This document shows positions 27,201-41,361 of a stretch of DNA of 64,000 nucleotides, piece after piece. Origin of the DNA: Pampus argenteus (Eukaryota > Chordata > Actinopteri > Scombriformes > Stromateidae). The notes under the pieces are model-generated. The model was not told the origin of the DNA and made no database searches. It saw only the letters and a list, made by a program, of their open reading frames with translations. Both the position numbers and the translations under genes were made by a program. The stretch is from positions 4,503,501-4,567,500 of the forward strand of contig CM072881.1 in NCBI GenBank assembly GCA_036937835.1, written 5' to 3'. Positions within the stretch are counted from its first letter, which is position 1; the number at the start of each line of letters is the position of its first letter.

Positions 27201-29194
27201 TTATATCAGCTATAATGTTGGCTATAAAGGTTTAAAACCTGCCTTAACACATGCATGTGACAACATCTGTCAGCTCTGATCATATCATATTAACCCCAGG
27301 GAAGAGAAATACTGACGGACGTCGAAAAAACTTCTTGACGTTTTGATATGAAGCTGCTGTCCTGAGGCAGAGGAGCTTGGACTCTGGGAGGATGTAATAT
27401 GTTATATAGCTGCTCCACAGTCCGGTTGTCTCCCTCTTTGAGGCGTACGCCCCCACAGGCACTCACTAACATCCCAACATGTTGCAATCTGCCCTCACAA
27501 ATATGAAGGAAAACGGAATCATTCACTGTAGTTTACCTTGCAGCAATAATCAATCGAAGATAAAACAACTGTCAGAAAAGACACCAATCACTGAACCATG
27601 TGATGTGCATTATGAAGTTAAAAGCTGCTCTCTGGTAGTAGTTGCGTGACACACTTTCACTGTGACCAGTAATAAAGGGAGTGACTCACCTGGTTGCTAA
27701 GGAGCAACAGTCTATAATCTGTCACTCACTTCAACTCAGCTCTTAACTCTATGAAACGTTAATGCAGGTGTGGAAAAGTTATTTAGAGCACTGACTTCAG
27801 TTCCCTTGAAATATACAAGAGGAATTAAAACGTCATTGTATTGTTTGAGTCAGCAGCCTCAGATCTGTAGCAAAAATCGAATCTCATCAAACCGTACAAG
27901 AAGTGTAAAATAAAAAGACCTTAAAGCCCTTAAACTCCACACAGGTATTAAGGAAACTGGACCAGGATTGGCTTCCAAACTAGTTGCGATGTCACAGATC
28001 GTGCTCGTAGCAGATGGATGTGAAAATAAACTCTGCACATACATCATTCTGCACAGTGAAGCTCAAACCTGAAGGAACAAGATGAAAATAAACACATTTT
28101 TGAGTGGCGATGGACTTTAAATTAATATATTATATTGGTATTGGTTAATCCATCCATCAGTTTTCTGACACTTAGAAGGATCCCAATCATGTTATTACTA
28201 TAGATTATTCTTATATACACCTGGGAGGCAAAAATGTGCTATAAATGTGTGTAGTTAAATAATACAATAATAAAATATGATTGTTCCTGCTGCTTTTCAG
28301 TCAGTATTTTTCTATATGGTATTAAAGAGGTCTTACATTTAACTTGATACTGCACAAACCCTACATAGTGTTGATCCAAAGAATGTTAATGTAAAGTAAA
28401 TGAATTGCAGTACATACAATGAAAATATGAACAATAGTGATATGCAGTATATGCAATAAAGAGAAAAGAGAAAAAGATTGAATGTATGTTTCATTAATTA
28501 TTAGTAAAAGACAATATATTTCAACTCCGCAGTGTTTCATGAATCAGGGATACAATGGCTGGTGCAAATCATCATATTTTGTGTCCACTACAGCTTCCCA
28601 AATAAGCATAACTTCTACACTAAAGCTGGAGTCATAGTCCTGCGTTAAAGGGTTATGCCGTAGCTACAGGAGGCTGCTCGGCCTGTGATTGGTCAGCGTA
28701 GGCTGCTTGCTCCTACAAGTTTGTGATGTGCCAGTGGAGATTGACTTCTGGGGGTTATAATTTAAGTATGATCAAGCCAGACAGGTAGGATACATTCATC
28801 TAGTGTGGTGGTGACATCAAGGGGGAAATCTGACTCAACTATAAATCTGAATCTGTGCCTGTGGGTGTCTCTGGTCGGGCTGCCAATAACCCTTTGTCTC
28901 AAATATAAATCCAGTTTAAACTTGTATTCAATGAAACTGTCGGTGTGCGTAGGTTTTTAATTTAGATTACATACAGGGCTAGTTGAAATAGCCTTGAAGT
29001 GGTTGATTAATCATTTTCATGATGAATTATAATATTTTGGTTCATAATCTCACTTTTTATTCTCTGAGCAGGAAGGACCAGGAGATCAACAGCACCAGCT
29101 CCAGGCTAGAAGCAGAAGAGGCCCTCAACATCGGGCTGCAGAGGAAGAGCAAAGAGCTGCAGGTCAGGCTGCTGTTTGACTTCCACATGATAGT

Positions 29195-29262
<68 letters not shown>

Positions 29263-31999
29263 CAGTGCTTATGATGCAGCAGAGGCTTTGCATCAGCATC
29301 GGCAAGACTTTGTATGCAATCATGCCGCCTCCTAAAGATTTTGCTTTGAGTCTGTCTGAACACACACTAAGGCACAATGAGCAGACATATCCACATTATG
29401 TCGGCTGAGTCTGTCAGTTTCACTTTGACTACGAGATTCGTTTATACCCTCAACTAAACCTACACATTAGTTCATTTGGTGAAGGCTTTAATAGAAGTTC
29501 AGCAGAGTATTGGTCTAAGGGATTGCTTGGTAGTCAGGTCTGGTATTTGACTTCCATCTGCAGCCTCTAATTTGAGAGATGTGGTGAAAAAATTGAAAGC
29601 ACTGTGTAATTACACATATCTCATCCAATACGGGTACCTTGATGAAATCTTACTCAGCCTGCAGCTGGCATTCAAGATGAATCAGTGCAGATCATCAGCA
29701 GCACAAGAGGAGTGATAGTTAGATACAGGGCACAACATACCCATGTAATGACCTGACCTACTGACAGTCGTCTTTATGGGTGTTCAATCATGCCCCAGTT
29801 TTAATTTAAAACAGAGAGTGGGTACTGATCGGTCAAGCCATATAATATTTGGTTGGAATGACAACCTGCAGCGTCGATATGGAAACTCCAGCACATGGCT
29901 GGAGGTCGGTTTCCTACGAGCACATGCAGGGAGCTCAGCTGTAGCTCACAGAACAGCAGAGAGATGCATTCCTGCCTTTCAACAGAGCTGCTGGGCTCTG
30001 CTCTGTGATTGGAGCAGTCACTCCACAGCTCCATACCTGTCAGGAGATGGTTAAAACGCACCACCACCTCCATCCAAACTGATAACCATCTCCTGCTTCC
30101 AGTCCGCGGTGTAACTAGGAGCAGTTGCTGGAGTCGGCAGCAGCAGTTCCCTCTTGTTTTAAGACTCAAACATTTGGTTCTGTTTCTCATTTCACCAAGT
30201 TTACACATCAAGGGACGTGTTGGAATAAACGACTTAATGTTTCATTTATGTGCTTCGTCTGATTGATATCTGTATCACAGCTGGTATTATCCTTTGTCTA
30301 CACTGGCACGAGTTCACGAAGAAATGCTGATGTCATTGACATTTTCTTAGTATTATATAACTGAAACAAAAACATGGAACACTGAACATGTTTTATGGTT
30401 CAGTGTTTAAGAGACAAAGAGGGCAGCTGTTTGATTTTAATTTCACTAATGCTTGTTCAAAATAAGCATTGCAGTTTTTTTTTTTGGAATGAACACAAGA
30501 TCCACATTTACAAATTATACAAGTCATACAATGCAAAAGCGTTGTTTTTCTCTGGGCAGCTATGGCAGAGAGACCAGATTGAATTGATTAAATTAACACA
30601 GATATGACCGATGTAGCAATATCGGTTGCTTTGTAGGTTTGTCTGCCAAAGTGAAATACTGGCAACTTGATCCGTCTCGATAACTAGATGGAAGCCGGTT
30701 CAGACATTCACGTCCCTCACAGGTTGAACTGTAATAACATCTAATGCCATCATCAGATCAAAACTTTAATTTTAATCACTTGATGAATGACATATCCCCG
30801 TCAGCCTGAGTTATACTTGAGCATCACGGCCTTATAGAGCTGCTAAGTGTGGCTGTTGACTACAGTCATGTTAGCCTTCCACTTGAAAAATTGCCTTGCA
30901 CTCAATCCTGAAACAGGATGTGCTGTCACGTCTCAGATAAACTGCATTAAAACTGTAAACAGTGAGAGCGGTGGTGCAGTCTGTTATCAGGCAGTGTAAT
31001 ATTGTATCGAACAAATTGCTAGAATTCGGCGTGCTATGGTGTGTTATGTGACTGTAACTTTAGTCTCATTGTCAGTTTCTTCATTCATTCATTTCTTTCC
31101 GATTGTGCAGCAGTTGGAAACGTTTTACGGTTTTTGCTGACTGTGTCAGAACTAGTAACTGCAGGTGTGATGAATTAACCTCGAGGCCTTTACAAACGTG
31201 ATATATATGCTCGGGGTTGCTCAACACTTTAAAACACTATTTCTTATCAAGCGATAGCGTTGCTTCTCATTTATCCTTTTGGTGACGGAAAGTTATCACA
31301 CAGTGAACCTGCAGGAGAAACACAGGTGCAACTTATAACACGATCAACGTAATCTGTTTCATGTAGCCAATAAATCCTGTCAGGCAGCCAGTGTACCAGG
31401 GCACTGTCAGTGCAACACAGATTTATGTTGTGTTGTATAAGCGATTGTGTGATTTTATTCCCTCTGCTTGTTGGGTTATCATGGCAACAAGCTATCCAAT
31501 CGTTTTAAATGCATCTGACAGTGACAGTTACGCCCGTCAGTCAATATGTCTTTGAGCTGTTGAGTCCCGTGTAGACACGTAAAAGCATGTACTGAAGAAA
31601 CAAAAACATAAATAGTTTAGTATGTTTAGATTATTTACATGAGAGTATGATGTCACTGTAAATTGCTTGTGCAATCCTACAGTTTAACTAGCCTCATTGA
31701 CTCTATTGACTCCTCACTAAGCCCTGCCCACCTTATTTTTTTTTTCCTACCTGCATTCCACGAAGACCCGCCCTACTCTGCCTCTGATTGGCAGGGAACG
31801 GATCATTCATCTGAGCAGCGTACACCTGAATGGTGGGCGAGCGGAGAGCCTTCTCCTATTCTTTATAGAAAACACCTCATCGCCCCCTGCTGTGATCTGA
31901 TATAAATGAAGCGTATCCATTCGACAACATGATACTCTTGCATTATCCAAATCTTTGCTTGGTTTATACTTTTTAGTCATAAATATTTGTTTTCATATT

Positions 32000-32039
<40 letters not shown>

Positions 32040-35000
32040 TTTATCTCCCCTTGACGTTATGTTTCCACATTCTAATTTATAGGTACATATGAATTCATGA
32101 TTATCATTATTAAATTACATTCATGCTAGTATTGTAATTATGTTATGATCATACTGGACCCTGCAATACATAACCCATGAGTTAAATAATAACTGCAGTA
32201 TATCTAAATTCTAAAACGTGTACTTGTACGTCTACCCCATACAAGTTCTTTGTAAGGTCCGGATTGCTACCCCCTATTCCATAACTTCACATGTTGTACC
32301 TACATATATGTATTGGTGCATACTGCACTGGTAACATAACAACATAAACTATAACCTCACCAAACAAATAGCTATTGACGTTTAATGTTGGAAGTAACGC
32401 TCAGTTACTACAAGGTAGTCTAGTTAGCCAGTCGTGCTAATGATAGCAGCTTATGTTAGGGCATGTGCTTTTGGTTTTGGAAACATAAATTAGAGAGAAA
32501 CAAGGCCCTCCAGACCTTTTTGGATACCGAGTATCATTCTTGCTAGAACCTCAGTTACACCACTTGTGCATGTGGAGAAACCCGCAGCTTCATGGAGCCA
32601 TCACTGACTCTGACTGCTATATTGGCTACAAGCACTGTGGAGTTTTCCCACAATCTGTGTAATGTATAGCGGCATCTAGTGGTTGTAGTTCTAGCTATTG
32701 ATGTTTATGCTTTTACCGGCCGGTTTTACTTTGTTTGGCAGTGTTTTAACTGGTGAAGCTGAGCTGGTGAGTCGTGTCTGCAAAATGTTGGCAACTTATG
32801 TTTATTGACATAAATATGTTTATGGGTGTATTATACAGTTATTAATATGCGTGTCGTTAATACTGTGTTTTGTTTTACTTGTCATTTCAGTTGATTACCT
32901 GGCAATCGACAAGTTTACTAAGAAATGCTAATTAGCATGCCTGTATGATGTAGCCATACTCGCGCTAATAAATACATAAAAAGTAAACGGACGTCGGCCC
33001 GAGTGTTTCACTGTTTCACAGTTAAAACCCCCCTTTCGGAGGGAAGTATTAGACTAAAGTAGTTAGTCGAGTATATCCGAACAGTAATCAACACTGCCAG
33101 CCGGCCCCGTGACGGAGAAGCGGCGGTCGCGCAGTAAACGCAACGGGAAGCTAGCGTGGACGAGAGCCGGCGGAGAGTCCGACGGGGTGACAACGCTTCG
33201 GACCCGGATCAAAGCTTCAACGGGAGTGATCGCTTGGTCTGTGACTGTGTTTGTGTGACTTTTATTGAAACTACTTAGCGCGACGGCATAGGATAAGCCG
33301 TTCGTCGCATATGTACTGTGTTAGCGCGGTGGCTAATCGCTAGACTACCGGAAGTGGTGTCGTCGCCATCTTGGTGAGGTCAAGGGAGACCGGAAGTGCC
33401 GTCGTACACAAAAAGACAATAAAAGCACAGATCATCATGGCGGACTGTGGAGAGTTAAAGAAAAAGCGATCCTATGCACAGGGGGTGTTTACCAGGAAAG
33501 CAAACACAATTGACTTTAACTTGGACCTGTTGAATAAACATGACCTGTTACATGAACTGAGTGCCCTCAAGATCAGTTATGAAGACCTCTGTGATGTCAG
33601 TTTTGATTACATTGCTGTGTTGGAGGAAGAGGCAGGTGATTGTGACCTGGACATAACTGATGTGAGGAAAAGGCTGCAGGAGTGCCGCACGAAGTATCAG
33701 GACACAGAGATGAAAATAAAAACAGCATTGTGGTCCCGCTGTGCTTCAGGACCATTTAACGACCAAAAGGCTGACCTCAAAGACGTGTTCGATCAGGCTG
33801 CAGCTCTCCAGTCGAGCCGTATGACTCTTGACCAGTATGAGTTGGTGCGCTCTGCGATAGAGGCCAGGATGGAATCACTGGAGGAGTTTGTGCGGTACTG
33901 GGACCGTCACGTCCTGGCAAAGGAAGTGGAGACCATGCAGGCCTGCCTCAAAGAGCACAAAGAAAGGAGCAAAGTGACTATGGTTGCTCTGGCGAACCAC
34001 ATGCACCAGAGCGAAAGGACGGTGCATGTTGACCTGGCAAGCGGTGATGAGGCTGAGGGGGACGCTGACGTTGGAGACGACGGCAGAAGCAGTGGGGTCG
34101 GAGGAGGAACGACCACCGCTGCTCAACCAAGTGTGACTGTGGACGGTAATGGGACCAGTGGCAGGGCACATGATGTTGTTGTGCAGGGGGCAGGTGCAGA
34201 CCCAACCACTGGAGCGACTGGCGGTGCATCGGACAATCGTGCGGGCCGTCCTGAGGGGCCAGAAAGTACGGGCGCCCTGTCAGGGACCCCCCAAGCACCA
34301 CCACAGAGACATCCATCACACTGGGCCATGAGCCCGACGTTTGTACCCGGCTTCTCTAGTACACCACAGCTGCCACGTGGAGCGGGACAGAGCACGACAG
34401 CTACCTCTCAGGGGTCTTTCATCGGGCCCAGAATTGCGCTTGCACCCTTAAGCCTACCAAAGTTCTCGGGTGACAGGAGAAGCTATTGGCGATGGAAGAG
34501 TAACTGGGTGACTCTCCAAGCATTAGCTGAACCCACGGGCTCCCCAGAGTGTAAACTTTTTCACCTGCTGGACAGCATCAGTGATGCAGTGAAACGTGAA
34601 CTCAGACTGTCTCATTGTCGTACTGCAGACGAGGTCTTCCGGGTTTTGGAGGATCGTTATGGGGACATGTCGCAGATAGCAGACGACATTGTACTCGAGC
34701 TACAGGACTTACCAGCGGTGCACAACAATCAACCTAGAGAGGCATTGCAGTTGATCCAAGCAGTGGAGAGGGCGCTGTTGGACCTGATAGACTTGGGTTG
34801 TGAGGATGCCATAAAGAACCAGTTGGTGATCCGGTCACTCGAAAGTAAGCTGCCGGACAATATGAAAGAAAGGTGGCTTTTGTACCGGTGCGATGTGGCC
34901 AGTAATGTTAACCCGCGCAACCGGTTTGACAAACTATGGCAGTTCCTGAGAGATCAGAAGACAGTTCTGGTTCAACTGGAGCAGTTACAGGTCACGAAAC

Positions 35001-38000
35001 GGTCAAACTCTGCCAGAGCGGGTGAACTAGGCCCCCGCGAAAAGCCGAAGGAAAGAACGGGGGACCGACGGCAGGAGAGGCGTTCATTCACCAGGACTAC
35101 AGCAAGTGAGACAAGAGGTGAATCATCACAAGATCTTTGCAGTATGTGTGGTGAGGAGGGACACACTGGTCGTCTGTACCGCTGTAAGGCATTTAGGAAG
35201 GCCAACCCTTCAGAGCGGAGGGCTCAGGTAAAGAAGACAAGAGCCTGCCCCAAATGTCTCGACCTCCATGGTAGAGAAAGTCCATGCATCAGGAACTTTT
35301 TGTGTCGCAAGGACGAATGTAAAAGAGGTGGTGACCCACCAGACCACCACTTCTTCCTGTGTCTCAAGTCTCCAGCTAAGAAAGACACAACCAAGGGGGA
35401 GAAAAGGAGAGAACCCCGTGGTCCGACCGAGGAACAAGAGGTCGTGTTTGCTGGTCTAGGTCTGACTCCAGAGCAGCTGGAAGCTGTCCGTAAGGCTTGC
35501 ACGAACAAGGTGTCTTCGACAGTATGTTCCGGTAAAGATCTGGTGGACAAAGGTGGACTGATTGAGCACCCAGTTCTCATGATGGTGTTGGAGGTAACAA
35601 CCAAGAGGGGAGACTGGGTTGGAGCGATAATCGATCTAGCCTCCGACACAAATTATATCACCCATCAAGCAGCTGAGAGGCTTGGGTTGACTGGCGAGCC
35701 CATCACACTGGTTGTGTGTGGTGTGGGTGGTATGGAGGCAAGAGTAGAGACAAGGAGATACGTTGTGAACATAAAAGTCGCAACAAAGAGGGGAACTTGG
35801 CGCCTTCATGAGATGCTCTGCTATGGACTGGAGGAGATCGCCAGAGTGAATCATGCAGTGGACTCAGAGCGCCTGGAGAAGTTCTTCCCAGGTTGTGTAA
35901 AACCAGGGGAGCTGGCCCGCCCAGAGACAATTGAGCTACTTATCAGTACCCGGGAAGGTCGCCTTGCCCCCCAGCGCATGATGAGGTGTGGCGATCTGGT
36001 GTTGTGGGATGGACCGCTCGGAAAGACTGTCAGTGGCTGGAACCCGGACCTTTCGGAGGACATTGAGGTGACTGCGCGCCGCTCATCGACCCACTTTGCT
36101 TGCTCCATGAAGGCAGAGTCTAGGAGAGTCAAGGCCCTCCATAACGGCAGTTCCAAGCTAGGGAGCAGCGTAGGAGTCGGAACTACAGCTGTGTCAAATG
36201 CAGGGATTGTCAAGTGGCTGCAGTGGGACAGCATTGGTGCTGCCTGTGACCCTAAGTGTGGTGGCTGTCGTTGCGGCAAGTGCGCCCATGGTGGGAAGGA
36301 AATGACACTCGCTGACAAGAGAGAGTTGGAGATCATCAGGGGAGGTGACGACCACAGTGACAAGCCACACTGGGGCGCCAAATACCCCTGGAAAGAGGAC
36401 CCTGCTACCCTGCCGAACAACCACGAAGCAGTCAAGGCAGCGTTCCTGAAGTCAGAGAAGCAACTTGATGGAGATTCCCTGTGGCAGAGAGGCCCCGAGC
36501 TCTTGTCTAGACCGGTGGAAGAGTGGCCCATGAAGTCTGCTGCAGAGGTGGCCTCTGGTACCAGGGAGGCCGTGAGTAAGCTCCAAAGGAAGGCCTTCTC
36601 TGCTATCGTGACAAGATCCCAAGCTAGGGAGATGTCTGCTCCAGGCAGTTCCCCACCGGGGGCTGCAACGGGTTCTTTCATCGTACCCAACACTTGCAGT
36701 GCGAAGAGGTTATGGGGGGCAGCTCTTGTGGGTCAGGTTAATCTCTCAAAGTTTGCTACACTAACCAAACTCTGTGGGGCGGTGGGGTATGTCCGCAGAG
36801 CCGTGAACGCCTGGTTACTCAGTAGAAATCGAGCCGGCGATCAAGAGCAGTGGGAGGCAATGCTCACTGTCCAGGAACGAGAGGAGGCATTCCAGGACTT
36901 ATGTCTCGCTGCCCAGGCAGGTGCGGTGTTCCCCACGACGACACTCAACCGCCTGGTCGTGAACAAAGATGGTATGACCGGCCTCTTGTTGTGCTATGGC
37001 CGGGTCCAGTCCGTGGATGAAAAGAGACGTGGGGTCCCACTGATACCCTACAGGGAGAGGATCAGCACCCTCCTTGCGGAGGAAGCCCACCGTGTCAACC
37101 ATGAAGGCGTTTCCGGTACCCTCCTGCGGATGAGGAGAAGGGCCTGGGTGGTGCAAGGTCCTAGAGTTGCCCGCAGGGTCATTGACTCCTGTATGCACTG
37201 CCGGAAGCGTAAGGCCAAGTTGTGCTCTCAGGTAATGGGCGATCTCCCATCTGTACGCACCGGACCAGCAGCGCCATTTGAGTACACAACGCTAGATCTG
37301 TTCGGTCCTTATGTAGTCAGGGACGTTGTGAAGCGGCGCACTAAGAAGAAGGTCTGGGGCGTGGTTTTTAGCTGCATGGCCTCAAGAGCGATCCATGCAG
37401 ATCTGGTTGAGGACCTATCGACGGAGGGCTTTCTCAGAACCTATCAGCGTTTCACAGCCCTGAGAGGTCATCCCAGAAAGCTCTGGTCCGACCGGGGGAC
37501 CAATTTCGTGGGGGCCAAACCTGCGCTGGAAGATCTGTACAGTTTCCTGGCAGAGATCGACAAAAAGGAAGTCCAAAGGAGAGCAGTTGTGACTGGGACT
37601 GACTGGGTGTGGGAGTTTAGTCCAGCAGACTCACCACATCGGAATGGGGCAGCAGAGGCAGCTGTCCGTGTGTTAAAGAGGGCCTTGAGCAGCATTGGCG
37701 AAGGGGGCGACTTGACAACCCTGGAGTTCCAGACTTTCCATCTTTCCAATGAGAGGCCGATCGGAGCCAGGGCTCAGGTTCAGGAGGATACAATGGACAT
37801 TGTAACTCCAAATTCCCTGCTGTTGGGTCGGGCAGGGCCCAGAGGTGACACCCAGGGGTTTGAATTCCCTACCTACCCATTCAGTCGTCTGCGAGCCGTC
37901 CAGGTGGAGGTGGATAAGTTTTGGAGGCGTTGGAGCCAATTGGCGGGACCTCACCTGTACGTTCGACAAAAGTGGCATGCCCCGGCCAGGAATGTCTCTG

Positions 38001-41000
38001 TTGGAGATCTGGTATGGGTGGCAGACCAAGACGCCCTCCGGGGGCGATTCAGGCTGGGTCGTGTGGTGGAGTCATGTCCAGACGATAAAGGTGTCGTCCG
38101 AGACGTCAAAGTGAGGGTTTGCCATAGTCTTCCCATCGGCCAGTCCCCATCGAGGGGGGACAAGGAACCGTGTCCTACCACCATCCTGCACAGGGACGTC
38201 AGGAGGCTGGTGGTGTTGCTGCCAGTGGAGGAACAGGAGGGGGGTTTATTTGCTCCTCTAAATGCCTAAGTGCTGAACCTGCGGACACTTGAATGCAGGA
38301 CTCAGTCCAAAATCCTGTGTTGAACAGTTATTCTGTGTCTCTGTTTATTACCCTACAGAGTTTGCATGTTCTGTGCACTGTATTGTTGTGATAATAATAG
38401 TTATTGTGGCCTACTTAGTCAGTGACACGTAGCCCAAGTGGGAGGTGTGGAGTTTTCCCACAATCTGTGTAATGTATAGCGGCATCTAGTGGTTGTAGTT
38501 CTAGCTATTGATGTTTATGCTTTTACCGGCCGGTTTTACTTTGTTTGGCAGTGTTTTAACTGGTGAAGCTGAGCTGGTGAGTCGTGTCTGCAAAATGTTG
38601 GCAACTTATGTTTATTGACATAAATATGTTTATGGGTGTATTATACAGTTATTAATATGCGTGTCGTTAATACTGTGTTTTGTTTTACTTGTCATTTCAG
38701 TTGATTACCTGGCAATCGACAAGTTTACTAAGAAATGCTAATTAGCATGCCTGTATGATGTAGCCATACTCGCGCTAATAAATACATAAAAAGTAAACGG
38801 ACGTCGGCCCGAGTGTTTCACTGTTTCACAGTTAAAACCCCCCTTTCGGAGGGAAGTATTAGACTAAAGTAGTTAGTCGAGTATATCCGAACAAGCACTG
38901 TGGCCTAAACAGTGGAACAAAAGAGTGCCACCGACTGAATCTCAAATAGCCACAAAACTGAGGAAAATCCCTGCAGGACTGGCTGCACTGATTATTAACA
39001 AGTCATTTTTGGGAAGTGCTTGTGGAAAATCAGCACAGCAATGACCGGTTTACCATCAAAGATGTTGCTATTTAAAAGGCCATCTTTCAAGGCCTTAATA
39101 ATTCAGATTAAGCATTATTTATTTAGATTAATGTTAGTGCTCTATTTACTGCTGTGTTTTAGGTGACAGTGAAGTTTATACTGAGGCGTTTCCTGTGCAT
39201 CTCACTGTGTCATCCAGATAGAATCGGTAAGTCTGAGAGCGTCACCGGTGCACGTTGCAGATAATGTGTTTTGTCTGTGTGAGGCTGCTGAGTGAGAGAC
39301 ATCGGGAGATAGTGATTTCAAAGTTTAGGTGTTGCTCCCTCGCTCTGCCGATGCCTCTGGGAACCTGACGTTTCATTCAGAGGCTCATCGGGAGTAAAAA
39401 AAAATAAATGGCGTCTTTGTCTCTGATTGGAGGAGTGTAAGGCGATCCGTGTGTCTTCGAGGGTGGACATGTTTTCACATTTACTGTAGCTTTGGCATTC
39501 TCCTTACCTCACAATGAGGCCATTATATGTGTGTGTCTGTGCGCCTGCATGTACATGTGTGTGTGTGTGTGTGTGTGTGGACTTTTCTCCTCCTACTAAT
39601 AAAAACGCAGGTGGACGAGTAGGCCAGCTGAGTTGACAGGCCAGCTTGTCTGCCACCCGCTCAAGTCTGGTTTTGACGTAAAGGGCACATGAATATGTCT
39701 GCGAGCTTGAATCAAAAAGACAGCTTTGTCCATCTTTTATGATGACGCCGCCTCTCCAGCTCTAATGTGCTGTATTTCAAAGCAGTTTGCTCAAAGGGAG
39801 TGTCATGGGGGTCACAGGCCTGCAGTCCTCGTGGTTACCTTCTTACTACAACCCCATGCTCTTAGTGGTTTTATTACATGGTTGTAAAGCAGTTATACAC
39901 TGCACACAGTGCTGTGAAGGGTCATCGCGACCCGAGAAGATAAAGTTCAGTCTTGCCCTGCCGGCTGTTTGGTTTATTCCAGATGTTTTACTGGAGGTGT
40001 TACAGATTGTACTGCAGTGATAGAAGTTTTCAATGTATGTATGAACAAACACTGATCACTTATAAAAGGATTGACTATATCACCATTGTCACCAGCTTTG
40101 CTCAGTGGAGAGCACTGTTGTAAGCTCAATGATACACAGTATGTTAGATCCTCATTAAAATCTATTAAATTGACTCTATTGACTCCTCACTAAGACCCGC
40201 CCTACTCTGCCTCTGATTGGCAGGGAACAGATCATTCACCTCAGCAGCATACACCTGAATGGTGGGCGAGCGGAGAGCCGTTTCCTATTCTCAGTTAAAG
40301 CCCATAGACACAATCGGGCTGTGTAATATGACAGGAGTTGTGTGCTGAGCTGTAACCTTATAAACTATAAACTGGAATCAGAGAGACACCTGGAACTCTC
40401 GTATAACCATTAATCAAGAAAAAGTTACAGTAGCTTCCCCTAAAACCACAAATGCTTGTTTTCACATTTGTGTTTGTGAGTGCAGATCAAACGAGATGAG
40501 ACAACACGATAATTAGTGAGTCAGCCCGTTTGCACCAACAGGACGGCGGGATGGATCTTCTCATCTCACTCGCAAAAAAAAAAAGAACTCAAATAAGCCT
40601 TCATCCCATAAATGTTGAACTTTTCCTTCAATTCAATTTGAATATTTCCACACAGTGTTGGACCCCGACCAACATGAGTTCATTCCTGACTGGTGTGTTT
40701 GCTCATATACTGGCTGGGAATACAGTTAAATTAATCTTGAGTGAGAGAATACATGTCAGCAAAAGGTTCACTCCCTGATTTTGTTCTATTACCAAATACT
40801 GTCAATAAATGAACAAAAGTCCTTCCAACTTTCAGCTAGTGTTTGTTCTAATATTTTAACAATGCATTTCCTGTTTCCTGATCTAATACTAATTTTTAAC
40901 CACGCTAGCAGCACGGCTCTCAGACAGCTGATGTCAGTTGGACCGCTTTGGTCCAGACTAAAGTATCTCAACAACTGTCTGATGGATTGAATTATGTCCA

Positions 41001-41324
41001 GACATTCATCATCTCCAGAGGATGAAGCATAATGACTTTAGTGACTTTACTTTAGTGCCCCCTGCAGGTTGACATTGTTGCTTTTTTGTGAGACATCTTA
41101 ATAACTGTTGGATGAATTACTATAAAATCTGGTATGACTACTGCAATAATTTTTCTGATCCTGATCATTCCCGTCCAGCCTCAGCTGTGCTTTGTTACTT
41201 ACTTATACCTGGTTAGATTTAGCATATTAGCATGGTTATTGTGCCTCACAGAGCTAATAGCAAGGCTGTATACTCTTGGTAAAACATTGATGCAGTAACC
41301 TCGAATTTAAAACTGAAACACAAT

Positions 41325-41361
<37 letters not shown>

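Larger units (their letters stand above)
32636..38893 (+). mobile_element. BEL/Pao LTR retrotransposon, RT-deleted, very young
   Basis: The element is 6258 bp, with two 448-bp LTRs in direct orientation and the 5-bp duplication AGCAC on both sides (32631-32635 and 38894-38898), the length usual for BEL/Pao. The single ORF encodes gag-, protease- and integrase-like parts. The order and the DUF1759/DUF1758/DUF5641-type segments identify BEL/Pao rather than gypsy or copia. The LTRs read identical base for base, so insertion is recent. Reverse transcriptase and RNase H are missing, so it should need an intact relative for mobilisation. It lies in the host gene's sense orientation. Confidence 0.93.

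Noticed and set aside
33371..33436. Upstream extension of the retrotransposon ORF
   Set aside because: It begins at a GTG with no ATG. The ATG at 33437 has better context and fits a normal leader length.
33875..38184. Many minus-strand frames opposite the retrotransposon, up to 280 codons
   Set aside because: They are shadows of the coding strand, with no family resemblance and no start or splice context.
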